From: Duganella phyllosphaerae
GTDB taxonomy: Bacteria > Pseudomonadota > Gammaproteobacteria > Burkholderiales > Burkholderiaceae_D
NCBI RefSeq assembly: GCF_001758785.1
Contig: NZ_LROM01000104.1
Location: 1-38,919 of the forward strand
Direction of reading: 5' to 3'
Length of the DNA stretch: 38,919 nt
The notes below the pieces were generated by a model. The model saw only the letters and a list, made by a program, of their open reading frames with translations, did not search any database and was not told the origin of the DNA. Position numbers and translations under genes: made by a program. Below are positions 1 through 7,646 of the stretch, in pieces (the stretch's first letter is position 1; each line of letters starts with the position of its first letter).

Positions 1-124
1 CGTTGGCAGCCGATGCCGACGCCGGCAAGGTGGCCGCCACAGCGGCGGCGGCAACGCCAAGGCTGCCAACGATGGCGGTACGGCGCGAGGTGACGGTGTC
101 GATAGGGCTTTGATCGGATTTCAC
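1..124 (-). CDS. Tat-signal exported protein, N-terminal fragment only
   Basis: This is the first 41 codons of a gene that runs off the left edge of the window. The start is GTG at 124, preceded by a strong ribosome binding site (AAGGAG, six bases upstream). The translation has a polar N-region (MKSDQSPIDTVT), then SRRTAIVGSL and an Ala/Val-rich hydrophobic stretch ending near ASASA. A twin arginine followed by a moderately hydrophobic core is typical of Tat-exported proteins, which fold in the cytoplasm, often around a cofactor, before export. The mature protein is outside the window, so its function cannot be told. The Tat assignment is inference from this signal only. Confidence 0.6.
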   Translation of the reverse strand, partial: MKSDQSPIDTVTSRRTAIVGSLGVAAAAVAATLPASASAAN

Positions 125-284
125 GTGATGCTCCTTGATGGGTGTGTTTCGGGTGGTTGGTACCGCTCATGACTGGCATGAGCTGATAACCACCATTGGA
201 CACCATCGCCTGGCACCTTGTATTCTGTCTTTGGGTAGGGCAACTACACTCATTAAGTGCAGGGTCAAGTCTGCCTGGTTATCC

Positions 285-839
285 CTAGTTGTAAAAACAG
301 CCCGCGCAGACCTGGCGGTACAGGCTGTTGCCACCAATGAGCACCTGGTCGCCTTCGCGCACCCGCACGCCGTGTTCGTCGGTACGGATATTCATGGTGG
401 CCTTCTTGCCGCACTTGCAGATGGTCTTGATTTCTTCCAGGCTGTCGGCCAGCGCCAGCAAGGCGGCCGAGCCGGGGAACGGGTTGCCCTGGAAATCGGA
501 GCGCAGGCCGAAGCACATTACCGGGGTATTGGTGGTGTGGACCCACCAGTGCAGTTGATGGACCTGGGAGACGGTGAGGAATTGCGCCTCGTCGATGAGC
601 ACGCAGGCGACTTTCACATCCTGCAACAGCGCGGCAAAGTCGGTCTCGGCGGTGTAGGTGGTGGCCTCGCTTTTGAGGCCGATGCGCGAGGCGATCACGC
701 CGTAGCCGTCGCGGCCGTCGAGTGCGGAGGTGAGCAGCAGCACCTCCATGCCGTTTTCCTTGTAGTTGTGCGCCACTTGCAGCAGGTAGGTGCTCTTGCC
801 TGCGTTCATCGCCGAATACCTGAAGTGAAGACTTGCCAT
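285..839 (-). CDS. tdk: Thymidine kinase
   Basis: This cytoplasmic enzyme phosphorylates thymidine (and deoxyuridine) with ATP in the pyrimidine salvage pathway. The 184-residue product has the type II thymidine kinase layout: a P-loop at residues 9-17 (SAMNAGKST), the Walker B-like motif DEAQF at 83-87, and a C-terminal zinc ribbon with a CKCGKK pair and a CAGCF pair near the end. The length fits the family (about 190-200 aa). An in-frame extension to 938 exists, but homology begins at MASLHFRYSAMNAGK, so the ATG at 839 is chosen; the ribosome binding site there (GGA) is weak. No partner gene is adjacent, and it appears monocistronic. Confidence 0.95.
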   Translation of the reverse strand: MASLHFRYSAMNAGKSTYLLQVAHNYKENGMEVLLLTSALDGRDGYGVIASRIGLKSEATTYTAETDFAALLQDVKVACVLIDEAQFLTVSQVHQLHWWVHTTNTPVMCFGLRSDFQGNPFPGSAALLALADSLEEIKTICKCGKKATMNIRTDEHGVRVREGDQVLIGGNSLYRQVCAGCFYN

Positions 840-900
840 GGTGTTCCAAAATAGGGTGAATATGCAGCGCAACGAGCGCCGCATCAAAAAGTTGAGCGCG

Positions 901-906
901 ATTATA
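901..906 (-). promoter_or_regulatory. Candidate -10 box of the tdk promoter
   Basis: Read on the minus strand this is a perfect TATAAT, about 60 bases upstream of the tdk start codon. I see no convincing -35 box 16-18 bases further upstream, so this is a candidate only. Confidence 0.35.
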
Positions 907-1029
907 AACCGTGGAAAAGGGGCGGCGCGGAAAGCCACGATATAGGGGGAATAATGGCCGTTGTTCGTGGCTACCCCAAGCGCGATTGGCTGCTACTATC
1001 GAGCCATTACCACCACTACATCCAAGCAG

Positions 1030-1434
1030 ATGGAAATCGTCTTCATCATCGCCGGCGTCCTGGCGCTCGGCGTGCTCTACTCGGTCACCGTGGCCAGCGC
1101 CAAGCCCATTCCCGGCAGCGGCATGTACAAAATCTCGCGCGACGGCCGGGTATTAATGTGCGCCGGCCCCAAGGTGAGCGCGGTGCGCCCTACCCTGTAC
1201 CCGGACGGCTTGCGCGTCAAGCTGCGCGGCGGCAACCGCGTGGGCGAGTTCTACGTGCACGAGCTGGTGGCGGAAGTGTACCTGCCCAACCCCAGGCGCT
1301 ACACCCAGGTGCGCCACAAGGACGGCAACGTGCGCAACAACAATATCGACAACCTGGAGCTGGTGGCAGGGGCGCCGGAGACGGAACCGGCGCTTTTGAC
1401 GAGGGAAGAGTCCGAAAATCTGATCCAGACCTGA
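1030..1434 (+). CDS. Membrane-anchored NUMOD4/HNH_3-like protein
   Basis: The 134-aa product has one hydrophobic helix at residues 2-22, followed by a domain resembling the NUMOD4 plus HNH_3 pair of homing-type endonucleases. MYKISRDGRV at 32-41 resembles the NUMOD4 core. VHELVAEVYLPNPR (76-89) and RHKDGNVRNNNIDNLELV (95-112) match the HNH_3 pattern: His77, His96, Asp98-Gly99-Asn100, and the NN...NLE tail. The usual NH before DGN is RH here. Starts at 954 or 961 would only add sequence before the membrane helix, so the ATG at 1030 is preferred; its ribosome binding site is poor. Nuclease activity is inferred from the motif. A membrane anchor is unusual for this family. Confidence 0.7.
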   Translation: MEIVFIIAGVLALGVLYSVTVASAKPIPGSGMYKISRDGRVLMCAGPKVSAVRPTLYPDGLRVKLRGGNRVGEFYVHELVAEVYLPNPRRYTQVRHKDGNVRNNNIDNLELVAGAPETEPALLTREESENLIQT

Positions 1435-1453
1435 CGCAAACCGCGCAAGAGGG

Positions 1454-1744
1454 TTAACGCTGCAGCAGATCCCGTTGTTCGCATTGTTCACCGTGGCGCA
1501 AGGCAACCTTCCGCGCGACGTTTTGAATGCGACCGCCCAGCACGGCTTTCCGGTGCCACACGGGGTGCCGGTCGACGATTTTCTTGGCCTGTCCCAACGA
1601 CAGGCCAAACGCATCCCGCGTTACGCGAATTGCCAGTATGACGGATGCGCGCGACTGGAACAGGTAGTGCTCAGCCTCGTCAGGCGTAGCAAACTCCAGG
1701 CGTTTGATGTGGGCGAGCAAGTATTCGTAGGTAGGGAAGTTCAT
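1454..1744 (-). CDS. Small protein with ribosomal L7/L12 C-terminal-like segment
   Basis: The product is 96 aa. Residues 34-60 (SVILAIRVTRDAFGLSLGQ, then AKKIVDRH) follow the pattern of the L7/L12 C-terminal domain: hydrophobic strand, I-x-x-x-R, G-L-x-L-x-x-A-K, then V. In the ribosomal protein this segment contacts elongation factors, but other small bacterial proteins have the fold without a known role. The N-terminal third (FPTYEYLLAHIKRLEF) and the basic C-terminal tail match nothing I recognise. The start overlaps the stop of the upstream gene by ATGA (1741-1744), so the two are probably translationally coupled. Function unknown. Confidence 0.6.
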   Translation of the reverse strand: MNFPTYEYLLAHIKRLEFATPDEAEHYLFQSRASVILAIRVTRDAFGLSLGQAKKIVDRHPVWHRKAVLGGRIQNVARKVALRHGEQCEQRDLLQR

Positions 1745-2118
1745 AGGGCCTCCATATCATCACAAGCTAACACAAATCTTGTGACCGGGACGTGCCGAGG
1801 AACTATTGGATACACGTTCGCCAACGATTGTACACGGGGGTAGCCATTTTGCCGTGCCAGATATCGCAGATCGCGCATGGCTTCACGAAATGCGCTGGCG
1901 GAGGATCCCACCGGATAAATCATGTCGTCCAGCGGATAGATGGCCACATCGAACAGCGCCAGCGTGCCCGATCCTGGGTCGAGCACCAGTTCGGCCGCAA
2001 GCTGCACTACCCCGTGGGGCAACTCCAGGTCCACTTCAAACCAGTTGTCGCCGTCTTGCTGCCAGCGCAGGAACGCATTGGCAAGACTGTCCGCAATGGC
2101 GTCGAGATATCTGCGCAC
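1741..2118 (-). CDS. Hypothetical protein, first gene of a two-gene unit
   Basis: The product is 125 aa, soluble and acidic, with no signal peptide or membrane segment. It starts with GTG at 2118 behind a short GAGG motif; an overlapping ATG just upstream is in another frame. The sequence reads as alternating strands, for example ELPHGVVQLAAELVLDPG and TLALFDVAIYPLDDMIYP. I do not recognise a family. The stop codon overlaps the start of the L7/L12-like gene, so the two are co-translated and may work together. Confidence 0.6.
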   Translation of the reverse strand: MRRYLDAIADSLANAFLRWQQDGDNWFEVDLELPHGVVQLAAELVLDPGSGTLALFDVAIYPLDDMIYPVGSSASAFREAMRDLRYLARQNGYPRVQSLANVYPIVPRHVPVTRFVLACDDMEAL

Positions 2119-2214
2119 GTGACCTCATGAAAGAGCCTCCAGGAGGTCACGGTAGTAGCGGTAGTTATTTTGATATGCAGTCAGCGCAAACACATCGCGA
2201 ATAGATCACGCCGT

Positions 2215-3942
2215 TTAAAACTCTTCCCACTCGTTCGCCTCAGCCTTGGCCGACACCGGCGCCGGCTTGCGCACTGGCGTGGCGGCAGCTGGTTTGACCG
2301 CTGCCGGCAAACGCGCCGGTGCTGCTGCCGCTTTGCGGCTTGCCGCCGGCTTGACGGGACGGCGCGCCGGGGATGCCTGGTTTACCTGGGCCACCTGGGC
2401 CATGGCGTCGAGCTTGAATACGCTCACCACTTGCGACAACCCGGCAGCTTGCTCCTGCATCGATTCGGCGGCGGCCGAGGCTTGTTCCACCAGCGCGGCG
2501 TTTTGCTGGGTGACCTGGTCCATCTCGGTGATGGCCTGGTTGACCTGCTCGATGCCGGCGCTCTGCTCGGCGCTGGCACTGGTGATCTCGCCCATGATGC
2601 TGGTCACCTGGCCGATGCCCTGGACGATTTCGCTCATGGTGTGGCCGGCCTGGTCCACCAGCACCGAACCGGCTTCGACCTTGCTCACCGAGTCGTCGAT
2701 CAGTACCTTGATTTCCTTGGCGGCTGCCGCCGAACGCTGGGCCAGGTTGCGCACTTCCGAGGCGACCACGGCGAAACCACGGCCCTGCTCGCCCGCGCGC
2801 GCCGCTTCCACCGCCGCGTTCAAGGCCAGGATATTGGTCTGGAAGGCAATGCCGTCGATCACCGAAATGATGTCGACGATCTTGCGCGACGACTCATTGA
2901 TCGACCCCATGGTATCGACCACGTTGGCCACCACCGCGCCACCGCGGTTGGCAACGCCGGCCGCGTCCTGCGCCAGGCGGTTCGCTTCGCGCGCATTGTC
3001 GGCGTTCTGGCGCACGGTGGCGGTCAGCTCTTCCATCGACGAGGCGGTCTCTTCCAGCGAACTGGCTTGCTGCTCGGTTCGGCTCGACAAGTCCTGGTTG
3101 CCGGCTGCAATCTCGGCCGAGGCCGTGGCCATGGTATCGGTACCGCTGCGCACCTGTGCGACGATGCCGACCAGGTTGTCGTTCATGGTTTTGAGCGCGC
3201 CCATCAGGCGGCCGGTTTCGTCGCGGCTCTCGACCACGATCACGCTGGTGAGGTCGCCGGCAGACACGGTCTCGGCCACTTGCAGCGCGCGGTTGATCGG
3301 GCCGGTAATCGAGCGCGTGATGTACAGCGCGAAGCCCACGCCCAGCACCAGCGCGACCAGGCCCAGGACGATGATGATGTCGCGGGTGGACACCGACAGG
3401 TCGATGACGTCGCTGGCGATGCCGTCGGCGGCGGCCATCTGCATGGTCTGCAGCTTGTTGACTTCTTCCAGGTAGACCACGCCCTTGGGCACCAGGCCAC
3501 CCTGGTATGCCACCGTGGCCTGCGCCATGTCGCCAGCGGCCTTGAGCTGGAAGACCAGGTTGCGCGCATCGATGTACGCGGTGCGCGCCACCAGCACCCG
3601 GTCGAACTGGGCCCGCACGCCGGGATTGCGGATACTCTTGTCGATCGCTTGCTGCACCTCGACCGCGCGGGTCGAGGCAGCGGCCATGTCGGCCTCGTAC
3701 TTTTTTTGATCGGCCTCGCCGGTGGCCTGCCAGGCCGCCGAGGACCGCACCGCATTGATTTCGATAACCTTGGCCCACTCGGCCACCATGCGCTGGTTCT
3801 TGAAACTGGTGTTGACCAGCCGGTCTGTGAGCGCCGTACCGGCCTGCATGCGCATGACCGCGATGGCGGTGGTGGCAATCAGCAGCAGCAATACGATGCC
3901 GAAACCGATGCCCAGGCGAACGCCAATGTTGAGATTTTTCAT
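2215..3942 (-). CDS. Methyl-accepting chemotaxis protein
   Basis: This inner-membrane chemoreceptor passes periplasmic ligand signals to CheA/CheW. The 575-aa chain has membrane helix 1 at residues 9-29, a periplasmic four-helix-bundle-type sensor domain (about 31-188), membrane helix 2 at 189-208, a HAMP domain (about 209-262) and a long cytoplasmic methylation and signalling bundle. The conserved hairpin tip lies at 364-395 and includes NILALNAAVEAARAGEQGRG. An Ala/Pro/Lys-rich linker (about 523-568) leads to the terminal pentapeptide EWEEF, which resembles the NWETF-type tether for CheR and CheB, so this is probably a high-abundance-type receptor. The ligand cannot be told. It stands alone and has a FliA-like promoter upstream. 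Confidence 0.95.
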   Translation of the reverse strand: MKNLNIGVRLGIGFGIVLLLLIATTAIAVMRMQAGTALTDRLVNTSFKNQRMVAEWAKVIEINAVRSSAAWQATGEADQKKYEADMAAASTRAVEVQQAIDKSIRNPGVRAQFDRVLVARTAYIDARNLVFQLKAAGDMAQATVAYQGGLVPKGVVYLEEVNKLQTMQMAAADGIASDVIDLSVSTRDIIIVLGLVALVLGVGFALYITRSITGPINRALQVAETVSAGDLTSVIVVESRDETGRLMGALKTMNDNLVGIVAQVRSGTDTMATASAEIAAGNQDLSSRTEQQASSLEETASSMEELTATVRQNADNAREANRLAQDAAGVANRGGAVVANVVDTMGSINESSRKIVDIISVIDGIAFQTNILALNAAVEAARAGEQGRGFAVVASEVRNLAQRSAAAAKEIKVLIDDSVSKVEAGSVLVDQAGHTMSEIVQGIGQVTSIMGEITSASAEQSAGIEQVNQAITEMDQVTQQNAALVEQASAAAESMQEQAAGLSQVVSVFKLDAMAQVAQVNQASPARRPVKPAASRKAAAAPARLPAAVKPAAATPVRKPAPVSAKAEANEWEEF

Positions 3943-4010
3943 GGATAGTGCCTTGCCAAAGTAAGTGAAATCAGAAGGAATTGCCGGTGAGCACTCCCAT
4001 AGATATCACT

Positions 4011-4036
4011 ATATCAGCGCAAATTAATATTCTTTA
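4011..4036 (-). promoter_or_regulatory. FliA (sigma-28)-like promoter for the chemoreceptor
   Basis: On the minus strand the sequence reads TAAAG (4036-4032), then GCTGATAT (4018-4011). The FliA consensus is TAAA, 15 bases, GCCGATAA; here the gap is 14 bases and 6 of 8 bases of the -10 element match. It lies about 70 bases upstream of the chemoreceptor start, and chemoreceptor genes are classic FliA targets. The one-base-short spacer lowers confidence. Confidence 0.45.
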
Positions 4037-4050
4037 TAAATAATATTAAT
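4023..4050. repeat. Perfect 9-10-9 AT-rich inverted repeat
   Basis: ATTAATATT (4023-4031) and its exact reverse complement AATATTAAT (4042-4050) flank a 10-base centre. The dyad overlaps the spacer and -35-side element of the FliA-like promoter, so it could be an operator. Chance occurrence in AT-rich sequence is possible. Confidence 0.5.
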
Positions 4051-4270
4051 AGTGATAAACAGGCAAATACCGACGATGACACAATTCAAGACAGTCTCGG
4101 AACACTTGAACAGTTATCCAAAAACCACGTATACCAGCAAAATCAAGCACTACCGGACACCAGCAGTGTTCAGAGGGCATTTCCAGGAAAACATATTGGT
4201 TGCGATATCAATATTGGGACGCCAGTAAAACTACGTATGCTGAATGTTGCATATTACCAACACCGCTTGC

Positions 4271-4313
4271 TGACCATTTACTGACCATTTACTGGCCATA
4301 ACTGTCCATTTAC
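4271..4313. repeat. Four degenerate 11-bp tandem repeats
   Basis: TGACCATTTAC occurs twice back to back (4271-4281, 4282-4292), followed by a diverged unit TGGCCATAAC (4293-4302) and TGTCCATTTAC (4303-4313). The last unit runs over the stop codon of the acylase gene (4310-4312), so the array may have arisen by local duplication of the gene end. Confidence 0.7.
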
Positions 4314-6523
4314 TGGCCGGGATGATAGCGGCGTTCGACATGGCGTTCCACGTCTTCGCGGTAGAACAATACCTGCTTGAACTCGCCCCTGGCGAACATC
4401 TCGGCCTGGTCGGCGAAATGCGGCGAAGCCGGATCGCCGCTCTGGCCGCCCACCAGGATGCTGCGCGCCTTCAGGCGTGGGCCGAATTCCACCACGGCCA
4501 CAAAGCTGTTGCCGCGCTCGCCATAGATACGCTTGGTGGTCTGTTTCGACGTCATGCCGTATGCCGCAAGCGCACCCCAGTTGGCCGAAGCGTAAGGCAT
4601 TGGCAGGCTGGGCTTGCTGTCGTCAAATGGCTGTACCAAATCGCCGGTCAGACGCTGGAAGCGGTTGATCTCGCCCCACGGCGTTTGCCAGGTGCCGAAG
4701 TCGGCGCTGAGCTTGGCGGATGCGCGCACCAGCCCTTCGAGGCGCTGGCGCGGCGTCAGCGCGGCCTGGATGTAGTCGAGCACCAGCACTTCCCTGGCCT
4801 TGGCAACGGGACCGAAAGCGGCCGTCAAGTCTTGGGCCCAGTATATTGCCAGCGAGGTCGGCACCGAGTCCAGCGCGTACCGCATGTCCCAGCCGCGCAG
4901 CGCGGCAATTTGCGGCGCCAGCGCTGGCCGCAGTGGATCGTCGGCAGGCAGGTCGTCGTAAGCGGCGAACAGTTGCGGCAGCAGCGGCTCGAACGCCGGC
5001 AGCGCGGGGTCGTAGGCCGCCGCGATCAGGCTGTCGATGGTGAAATCCTTGCGGTTTTCCATCACCCGCACGGCGTGGATGCCGCGCGGGTTTTCCGGGT
5101 TCATCGACATATAGGCCGGGTAGTCGCTGGCCTTGGGGCTGTACGGACCGGCTGCCGTGTACGGCCAGTTGTTGGTGTTATAGATCCAGCCATTCTTCGG
5201 GTTGAAGAGGGTAATGGTTTCTTTTACCTCGTGCAGGCCCTGCCATTCGGTGGCCGGGTCGCTGCCATCGACCGGATGCTTGAAGTCGAACCTGGGATTG
5301 CGGCGCGGGATGAAATTGCCGTGGAAATAGGCGATATTGCCGTCTGCATCCGCATAGACGGTGTTGTTCGAGGAGTTGGTGCGCAGCTCCATCGATTTGT
5401 AGAATTCCTGGTAGTTGCGCGCCTTGGTGCGCAGGAACGATTGCGTGAGCGCCTTGAGCGGCTCGTTCATCAGCTTCACGGCGATCCACTTGCCGTCCCT
5501 GGCCCGCACGATGGGGCCGTGGTGGCTGTAGTACACCTTCACCGTCTTGCGGGCCATGCCGCCGGCAGTCTTGTACGGCAGCTCGATATCGACCGCCTTC
5601 AAAGGGCGTTGCTCGTTGCCGTACTGGTAGAAATACTGGCCATCCCTGTCGATGATGGTTTCAAGGTATTCGTCGATGACGTCGCCGCCACCGGACGTAT
5701 GCATCCAGCCCACCCGGTCGTTAAAACCCTGGTACACGAAGAACTGGCCCCAGGTCACGGCGCCGTAGGCGTTCAGACCTTGCCGGCTGTGCACCTGCAC
5801 TTCGGGACGGAAATAGAACGACGTATGCGGGTTGATCATCAACAGCGCGTGGCCGTTTTTGGTGATCGCCGGTGCAATGGCAAACCCGTTGGAGCCGCCC
5901 GGCTCGTGGTCGAGGTCGCTGCCCTGGTCGGCCAGCAGGATCGGCGCCATCATGGGATGGGCGCCGTGCTCGTACAGCGCTTCGAGCTGCTTGAGGTCGA
6001 TAGTTTCGATGTCGCCGCCGATGCTGCCTTCGCTGAAGGCAAGCGCCATCCATGGCTCGAAATGCGTGATCAGGTCGGGCTTGACGTCGGGATGGGTGGC
6101 CAGGTAATAGTTCAGGCCGTCGGCAAAGGCGACCATCAGCTTTTTCAGCCACGCCGGGCTTTGCTGGTATTGCGCTTTGAGGAAGTCCGGGTTGATGAAC
6201 AGCTTCATGCGCAGGTCGCGGTACAGCTCGGCCTCGCCTTCCACTTCGGCCAGGCGGCCGAGGGCGTTGATGTAGTTGCGTTCGACCCGGCGGAAATCGT
6301 CCTCGGCCTGGGCGTACAGCAGGCCGAACACGGCATCGGCGTCGCTGTTGCCGTACACGTGGGGAATGCCCCATCGGTCGCGCAGAATGGTCACGCGCTT
6401 GGCCTGGGCCTGCATGCGGGCCAGGTCGGCGTCAGCGGGCGCTGCGGGAGCCGGAGCGGCCGCCAGCGCTGCATTGAGGGGAACAAAACACAACAAGGCC
6501 AGCGTGGCGCGCCATCGGTGCAT
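4310..6523 (-). CDS. Penicillin acylase family protein (N-acyl amide hydrolase)
   Basis: This is an Ntn-hydrolase that cleaves amide bonds with acyl side chains. Family members act on beta-lactams, acyl-homoserine lactones or cyclic lipopeptides. The 737-aa precursor has a signal peptide (about residues 1-22, ending AALAAAP), an alpha-chain region, and the autocatalytic cleavage site in DHEPGGSNGF: cleavage before Ser211 would expose the nucleophile. NPHTSFYFRPEVQVHS (231-246) is typical of the beta-chain substrate pocket. Length fits the family. The ATG at 6523 is chosen because the signal peptide begins there and GGAG lies seven bases upstream, although the frame is open to 7111. Product likely periplasmic. 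It lies 22 bases downstream of the ParB-like gene, probably in one transcript. Substrate not predictable. Confidence 0.9.
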   Translation of the reverse strand: MHRWRATLALLCFVPLNAALAAAPAPAAPADADLARMQAQAKRVTILRDRWGIPHVYGNSDADAVFGLLYAQAEDDFRRVERNYINALGRLAEVEGEAELYRDLRMKLFINPDFLKAQYQQSPAWLKKLMVAFADGLNYYLATHPDVKPDLITHFEPWMALAFSEGSIGGDIETIDLKQLEALYEHGAHPMMAPILLADQGSDLDHEPGGSNGFAIAPAITKNGHALLMINPHTSFYFRPEVQVHSRQGLNAYGAVTWGQFFVYQGFNDRVGWMHTSGGGDVIDEYLETIIDRDGQYFYQYGNEQRPLKAVDIELPYKTAGGMARKTVKVYYSHHGPIVRARDGKWIAVKLMNEPLKALTQSFLRTKARNYQEFYKSMELRTNSSNNTVYADADGNIAYFHGNFIPRRNPRFDFKHPVDGSDPATEWQGLHEVKETITLFNPKNGWIYNTNNWPYTAAGPYSPKASDYPAYMSMNPENPRGIHAVRVMENRKDFTIDSLIAAAYDPALPAFEPLLPQLFAAYDDLPADDPLRPALAPQIAALRGWDMRYALDSVPTSLAIYWAQDLTAAFGPVAKAREVLVLDYIQAALTPRQRLEGLVRASAKLSADFGTWQTPWGEINRFQRLTGDLVQPFDDSKPSLPMPYASANWGALAAYGMTSKQTTKRIYGERGNSFVAVVEFGPRLKARSILVGGQSGDPASPHFADQAEMFARGEFKQVLFYREDVERHVERRYHPGQ

Positions 6524-6545
6524 CGGCAAACTCCGGATCAGGTGA

Positions 6546-7394
6546 TTATCCTTGGGACGAACTCGATGCAAGTTCGGAAATACGCCGCTGCAACGCAGTA
6601 ATTTCTTCGAGCAGCGCCGCGTTCTTTTCGCGCAGCGCAGCGTTTTCGCGCCGCAACTCGTCCGCCTCGGTGGGATTGCGATTGTAATCGCGCTCGCCGT
6701 CCTCGCGCGCACCCTTGGCTTCCTTGGGCGGCTTGCCGGCGGTACGCAGATCGCGCACTTCCTTGGCTGCCTTTTGCAGTTCCTTCTTGCCTCCAGCCAC
6801 GGCGGCGATCTGGGCGTCTTCCGGCAACGACGCCACGGTGGCGGCGGCGTTGATCGAAATCGTACCCGAGCGCACCGCTTCCACCAGCTCCGGCGTGGCG
6901 GTCTTCTGGATTTTTTCGATCTGGCTGATGGTGGCGCTCGACAGGCGCGCAGCGCGGGCGATGTCTTCGCGCGAGGTGAGCGGCATGGCAGCCGGCTTCG
7001 GCTTGGCTTCGCCGTCCGGCGGCGCGATGGCGGCGTCTTCCGCTGCCGCTTCGGCGGCCAGTTCCAAAGCACGGGCGCGGACGATTTCCTTCTTGCGCAG
7101 GGCCAGCACACCGCGCTGGTAGTCGGAAATGCTGCGGCGCCCCAGGTTATTGTCGATCATCCACAGCTTGACGTCGTCGAGGTCGCGGAAACTGGTGTTT
7201 TCCACCGCCTTGAACGGAATGCCGTGCTCCTGGCAGATTTGATAACGGTTATGGCCGTCCACCAGCGTGTCCTGCCACAGCACCAGGGCGTCGCGGCAGC
7301 CCTCGGCCAGCACGCTGCGCTCGAGCGCCATGTACTCGGCCTCGGTCAGGGGCTCGATATAAGCGCGCAGCACGTCGTTAATTTTGATTTGCAT
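6546..7394 (-). CDS. ParB-like nuclease-domain protein with HTH and coiled coil
   Basis: The 282-aa product begins with a ParB/Sulfiredoxin-type domain: GCRDALVLWQ (32-41), then DTLVDGHNRYQIC (about 42-54), where the DGHNRY motif forms the nucleotide-binding core. Next come an Ala/Pro-rich linker, a likely helix-turn-helix (about 130-190, including LTSREDIARAARLSSATISQ), and a C-terminal leucine-heptad coiled coil (ELRRENAALREKNAALLEEI). The product resembles orphan ParB-like and plasmid-replication-like proteins rather than chromosomal ParB, since there is no parA nearby. AAGGA six bases upstream supports the ATG at 7394. A role in DNA binding or transcription is inferred. It precedes the acylase gene closely, which is an odd partner. 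Confidence 0.8.
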   Translation of the reverse strand: MQIKINDVLRAYIEPLTEAEYMALERSVLAEGCRDALVLWQDTLVDGHNRYQICQEHGIPFKAVENTSFRDLDDVKLWMIDNNLGRRSISDYQRGVLALRKKEIVRARALELAAEAAAEDAAIAPPDGEAKPKPAAMPLTSREDIARAARLSSATISQIEKIQKTATPELVEAVRSGTISINAAATVASLPEDAQIAAVAGGKKELQKAAKEVRDLRTAGKPPKEAKGAREDGERDYNRNPTEADELRRENAALREKNAALLEEITALQRRISELASSSSQG

Positions 7395-7595
7395 GGTTTT
7401 CCTTGAAGTACCGGCGGCGGCAGGCAAAATGCGCCCGCCCGCTGCGCCATCCGACATGCTACACCATCCTGGCGGTGCGGCAAAAGGTCGGCTTCACGTT
7501 GGAAAATCATAAATGGTGCAGTGCAGCTAAGACTGGCTTAAGAATTACTATTTACCATTCTCAGCAGTCAAACATGCTTTCTCCAGCTATTAACC

Positions 7596-7631
7596 AAAGC
7601 CCCGGGTAGTTGCTGCTACCACGGGGCTTTT
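7596..7631 (-). terminator. Rho-independent terminator, downstream of the SnoaL-like gene
   Basis: The stem pairs AAAGCCCCG with CGGGGCTTT, extended inward by GGTAG and CTACC around a TTGCTG loop, with one unpaired base. It lies 16 bases past the stop codon of the gene ending at 7647. The stem is strong; the T-run is short on both strands, so it could act in either direction. Confidence 0.75.
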
Positions 7632-7646
7632 CCTATTCAGTCACCG

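Larger units (their letters stand above)
3943..4309. other. AT-rich intergenic region upstream of the chemoreceptor gene
   Basis: These 367 bases contain no credible gene. The half next to the chemoreceptor holds a FliA-like promoter and an AT-rich palindrome, and the far end holds tandem 11-bp repeats, all listed separately. Between about 4060 and 4265 I see nothing else. The base composition is clearly more AT-rich than the surrounding genes. Confidence 0.6.

Noticed and set aside
2170..3948. Long open frame antisense to the chemoreceptor gene (and similar long antisense frames at 4322-6601, 9748-10953 and 28921-30942).
   Set aside because: These are shadows of the GC-rich codon pattern. 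Their translations are rich in His, Arg, Gly and Ala with no domains, and they oppose genes with clear family motifs.
7403..7609. Short open frame between the ParB-like gene and the terminator.
   Set aside because: It has no ribosome binding site and no recognisable features, and it runs through the region that should hold the ParB-like promoter.
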